Positions 8,337 through 10,964 of a stretch of DNA of 10,964 bases are shown here, piece by piece. The first letter of the stretch is position 1. Each line of letters begins with the position of its first letter. The stretch spans positions 1 through 10,964 of the forward strand of contig WOGZ01000621.1 in the NCBI GenBank assembly GCA_009733775.1. The letters are read 5' to 3'. Made by a program: the position numbers and the translations under genes. Under the pieces are notes generated by a model. The model had not been told where the DNA came from. It did not search any database and saw only the letters and a list, made by a program, of their open reading frames with translations. Origin of the DNA: Alectoria sarmentosa (lineage: Eukaryota > Ascomycota > Lecanoromycetes > Lecanorales > Parmeliaceae).

Positions 8337-8359
8337 TTCAATTATTTACGATAATTGAA
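8337..8359. repeat. 9-bp perfect inverted repeat
   Basis: TTCAATTAT (8337-8345) and ATAATTGAA (8351-8359) flank the 5-base loop TTACG. Pairing continues outward with one mismatch into AAA / TTT. It has no T tract typical of a terminator and no obvious partner gene, so it may be chance in AT-rich sequence. Confidence 0.4.
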
Positions 8360-8884
8360 ATTTGAATAACTCGCATTAAGATAACGATTCGTTTTATTAA
8401 TAATAACGAATATAAAAAAAATATTAAAACATTTATTTAATTAATAAATCGAAAAAAATAATCACATTTCACTTTTATATAATTCAAATTAAGATAACAT
8501 CGATTATATCGTTCGAAAAATCATTGTTAAAAATACTTAAATCTTTTATAACATTATTATCGAATAAAAAATCACGATTTTATAATCTTTTAAAGTTTAT
8601 TTTCTTTATTTCGCATTATCAATTTTTTTATACGAAATTAACGACGATATAATAAATATTTTTCATATAAATAACGAAATTAAAAAAACGTTATTTAATT
8701 AATATACTATTTTTATAAAAATTTAATAAATAAACAAACGATTAAATAACATTCTTTGTTATTTTTTATATATTAAATTAAAAAAACTTATTATACGAAA
8801 ATCGTTAAAAACATTAAATGAGAAATATTGAAATTCTTCTCTATCACAATATTCTTTAATATTACATTTTTTGAAATACTTAAA

Positions 8885-8913
8885 TCTCTTTTTTCCTTCT
8901 TCTCTTTTTTTTT
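8885..8913. other. 29-nt uninterrupted pyrimidine tract
   Basis: TCTCTTTTTTCCTTCTTCTC followed by nine T, with no purine. Five CpT-type and one CpC-type C survive here, although such C are rare elsewhere in the window. CT-rich tracts are common in ascomycete promoters and leaders, which would fit a position about 160 bases before the Gypsy gag remnant. Read from the other strand it is a polypurine tract of the kind that primes retroelement plus-strand synthesis. Confidence 0.45.
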
Positions 8914-9074
8914 ATTTTTTATTAATAACCTTTATCAAAATGAAAAAAATAAATCACATTTAAGGTTTTTTAAATAAAATCAAATCACGTCGTATTTTAA
9001 TTATATTTGAAAATCTTTCTCACTAATATAAGTTAAATTTATGATATATTTTTATTAATAAACAATTATTATAT

Positions 9075-10120
9075 TGAGCGAAAGCTGCATTTAAGAAGTT
9101 TTTTGATATATTAAATCAACTTCGTTTTAAATGAAACGACTTTCGCGAATTTTCAATTCGTTTTCATAAAACTATTATCGATAAAAACGATGTTATAAAT
9201 TTTTTATATTAATTTAAACTTATAATTAAATAAGCGAATAACATCGCTCATAATTAATAAAAACAAATAACATAATTATAATGAAAAATTAATATAAGAA
9301 AACTTCAATTATTAAAAAACCATTTAAATAACGATTCAAAGATTAAACTTTTTTATAATAAATTTAAAAATCGATTTATATCAAAAAAAGATAAGTTTTT
9401 TAAATTATTTAACCTTTTTGTTTTTACGAATAAAAAGAATTTTATATAAAACGATTGATTTTTTAAAATAAATCATAAGCTTATTATTAATTATGATTGA
9501 TATTTTATTATTGAATTTAAATTAATTTATGTTATTTTTAAATTGAAAAAAAAAGCTTCAAAATAAACGATAAAACGTTAATTAAAAAATTATTCGAATT
9601 TATATCAAATTTATAAAGAAATAATGAATAATTTAATCGACATTTATGAAAGTTTTAATCGATAAGATAATGATAAGCGATAATATAATTCACTTTAATA
9701 AAATACTATATCTTTTATAAAGTTTTACGTCGATTTTATTCGATTTAATTAAATTATAAATAAAGATAAAAACAATATAATACGATATTTACGTTTAAAA
9801 ATTTATAAAAATTTATAAAAGAATTAAAACGTATATAAAGATTTCAGCGAATGAATATTTATTAAAAAATATTTACGAAAATTAAATAACATTTAGCGTA
9901 TTAAATATAAAAAAAAGTTTAAAATATTCACATTTAAGATTACATTTTTAACAAAAAAATCAATTATTTTAACAATAACGAAAATCATTCGAATTATAAT
10001 AACATTTATAAAATTTATTATATCGATTTTATTTATCAAAGTTAAAGTCGAAATCGATGTTAAAAAGCTTATATATTATAATTGCAATTAAATTAAACAC
10101 ATTAAACGTGATTATTTTTA
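9075..10120 (+). pseudogene. Ty3/Gypsy-type gag (capsid and nucleocapsid), RIP-degraded
   Basis: One + phase (0) runs through the whole stretch with many TAA/TGA stops. The N-terminal part reads AKAAFKKFFDILNQLRF (9078-9128) and later a Lys/Leu-rich region resembling a coiled coil (9280-9340). The capsid part (about 9360-9850) includes the KNFI-stop-ND-stop-FFKINHKL block near 9438-9480, where the family has a W-x-x-W-x-x-K-type motif. LIDIYESFNR (9633-9662) is equivalent to the yeDP-n-r motif, followed by YNSL and SFIKFYVDFIRF. The nucleocapsid zinc knuckle lies at 10074-10115. Gag forms the virus-like particle that packages element RNA. No start codon can be fixed, because the 5' end is placed only where the coherent translation fades. 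Confidence 0.75.
10074..10115 (+). other. Zinc knuckle CX2CX4HX4C of Gypsy Gag with two Cys changed to Tyr
   Basis: Codons read Y-Y-N-C-N-stop-I-K-H-I-K-R-D-Y. Taking the first and last Tyr (TAT, 10074 and 10113) as former Cys (TGT), the spacing is exactly CX2CX4HX4C. The second Cys (TGC, 10083-10085) and the His (CAC, 10098-10100) survive, and the stop replaces what was probably Gln. Both Cys-to-Tyr changes need only one G-to-A transition in a TpG context. The knuckle binds element RNA in Gag and marks the end of the capsid gene. Confidence 0.85.
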
Positions 10121-10201
10121 ATCGAATAAAAAAAAAATTCGAATACACGTTATAAAAATGAATAATAATAACAAGAATAGTTTATATAATCTTTAAAAAA
10201 A

Positions 10202-10964
10202 CTCTTTAAATGATTTAAAAAAAGATTAATTTTTTTTAAAATTACGATAAAAGACAATACAAACGTGTGTTTAACGAATATTTTAAATAATATCTTAACA
10301 CGTCGTTTTTTTCGAATAACAATTACGTTATTATTATAAAATCGATATATAACATTTACGAATTTTTTTATAAATTGCGAATGTATTAAAGTTTATATCG
10401 TTATTAATGAAATTATTATATTTGAAATATATAAACGCTTATAAATCAAGCTTTATTCTTTTTTTAAATTAAAATTATTACGAGATTATGATAAACGATT
10501 GTTCAAATAATTTATTACTCATTATTTCTTATTTATTTTAAATATATATAATTATAAAAAAGAATCTTGCTTTATTTTTATCGCTTCGTTAAAATAATAC
10601 GACTTAATTTTCAAAAAATCATAAATGAATAAATATAAAATCGTACTCGATATGTTAAAAAATAAAATATTGTTTATATTTAAACGATATGAATATAATG
10701 ATAATAAAATATCAACATTTGAGAATTTATCGTTTTTATCAAAAACATTATCTATTATCATTATACGATCTTTTAAATCTATTATTAAAAATAAATCGAA
10801 TAAAAATTATTTCGATATAAATTATTTCAAAGATATTTTAAATAGAAAAAGATCGATATTAACATTTAAAGTATTTAAAGAAAAAATGATTTAAAAACTC
10901 GATTTTATCGATATTATTAAAATTAACGTATCGATTTATTATTATTTAATTCGAAATAAAGAAA
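10202..10964 (+). pseudogene. Ty3/Gypsy-type pol, protease-to-RT linker, partial at window edge
   Basis: Phase 2 is coherent from about 10202 to the right edge, with several stops. Around 10340-10370 the stretch FTNFFINCECIKVYI lies where the D-S/T-G-A protease active site should be, but the motif itself is no longer readable. SFFKLKLLRDYDKRLFK and FIFIASLK lead to YDLIFKKS-stop-MNKYKIVLDMLKNKILF (about 10597-10683), which matches the hDvILGkpWm...H...LD...  block at the end of Gypsy-type proteases. The open piece 10625-10894 continues as a linker (LNRKRSILTFKVFKEKM). After a TAA, FIDIIKINVSIYYYLIRNKE is the segment that precedes RT in ascomycete Gypsy elements. RT should begin beyond the window. 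A phase change between 10120 and 10202, perhaps at the A run at 10128-10137, separates it from gag. Confidence 0.72.

Larger units (their letters stand above)
8236..9074. other. AT-rich zone upstream of Gypsy gag, possible 5' LTR/leader
   Basis: No gene recognised. By position it should contain the 5' LTR, primer-binding site and leader of the Ty3/Gypsy element whose gag begins near 9075. I could not find a TG...CA-bounded LTR or a tRNA-complementary primer site. CpG falls in places, notably around the pyrimidine tract at 8885-8913. Confidence 0.35.
9075..10964 (+). mobile_element. RIP-degraded Ty3/Gypsy-type LTR retrotransposon, 5' half
   Basis: Gag with a zinc knuckle followed on the same strand by a retropepsin-like and linker region fits a Ty3/Gypsy-type element. 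The RT, RNase H and integrase that would settle the superfamily lie beyond the right edge, so the Gypsy call rests on the resemblance of gag and of the protease-RT linker to ascomycete Gypsy polyproteins. It is oriented like the Copia remnant. The 5' LTR was not delimited. Confidence 0.72.

Noticed and set aside
10552..10761. Open stretch of 69 codons on the - strand
   Set aside because: It overlaps the Gypsy-type pol remnant, which explains the + strand better.
1..10964. Mitochondrial, apicoplast, Plasmodium-like or Dictyostelium-like AT-rich genome
   Set aside because: Those genomes do not show strong CpG excess with loss of other C contexts, and the recognisable content is LTR retrotransposon pol with transition-only damage, which points to fungal RIP.
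1..10964. CRISPR array, tRNA or rRNA genes
   Set aside because: The tandem arrays lack repeat-spacer alternation (units adjoin directly), and I saw no cloverleaf-like or rRNA-like sequence.

Overview
The window looks like a block of very AT-rich nuclear DNA from a filamentous ascomycete (Pezizomycotina), made largely of LTR retrotransposons ruined by a repeat-induced point mutation (RIP)-like process. I see no intact gene. In 4201-4500 a hand count gives 25 C and 28 G (about 18% GC). Nineteen of the 25 C are in CpG, six in CpA and none in CpT or CpC. Conserved retroelement residues have changed as C-to-T or G-to-A transitions predict: Trp and Gln to stop, His to Tyr, Cys to Tyr, Asp to Asn, Glu to Lys. 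The genus cannot be named from this sequence.

Layout. 1-2270: CpG-rich decayed DNA with no recognised gene; by position part of it may be the gag/protease end of the Copia element. 2272-2640: a stretch poor in CpG with a lone GCCCCGAGG, a break in mutation style. 2642-5507: a Ty1/Copia pol pseudogene on the + strand, in the order integrase, reverse transcriptase, RNase H. It runs in one frame with scattered stops, broken by two single-base frameshifts. 5508-6740: the presumed 3' end of that element and unrecognised decayed DNA. 6750-7090: a 43-bp tandem repeat. 7410-7960: a compound minisatellite with 25/45-bp units inside a roughly 160-bp higher-order unit. 7975-8235: an island that is less mutated, with a TATA-like sequence. 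8236-9070: AT-rich DNA with a 29-nt pyrimidine tract, a plausible leader/LTR zone of the next element. 9075-10120: a gag pseudogene with a CX2CX4HX4C zinc knuckle, followed from about 10200 to the right edge by the protease/linker part of a Ty3/Gypsy-type polyprotein.

The two elements point the same way and belong to different superfamilies. In life each would have encoded its own capsid protein, protease, reverse transcriptase, RNase H and integrase for copy-and-paste transposition; none can be functional here. I found no convincing LTR pair, tRNA, rRNA, CRISPR array or undescribed system.
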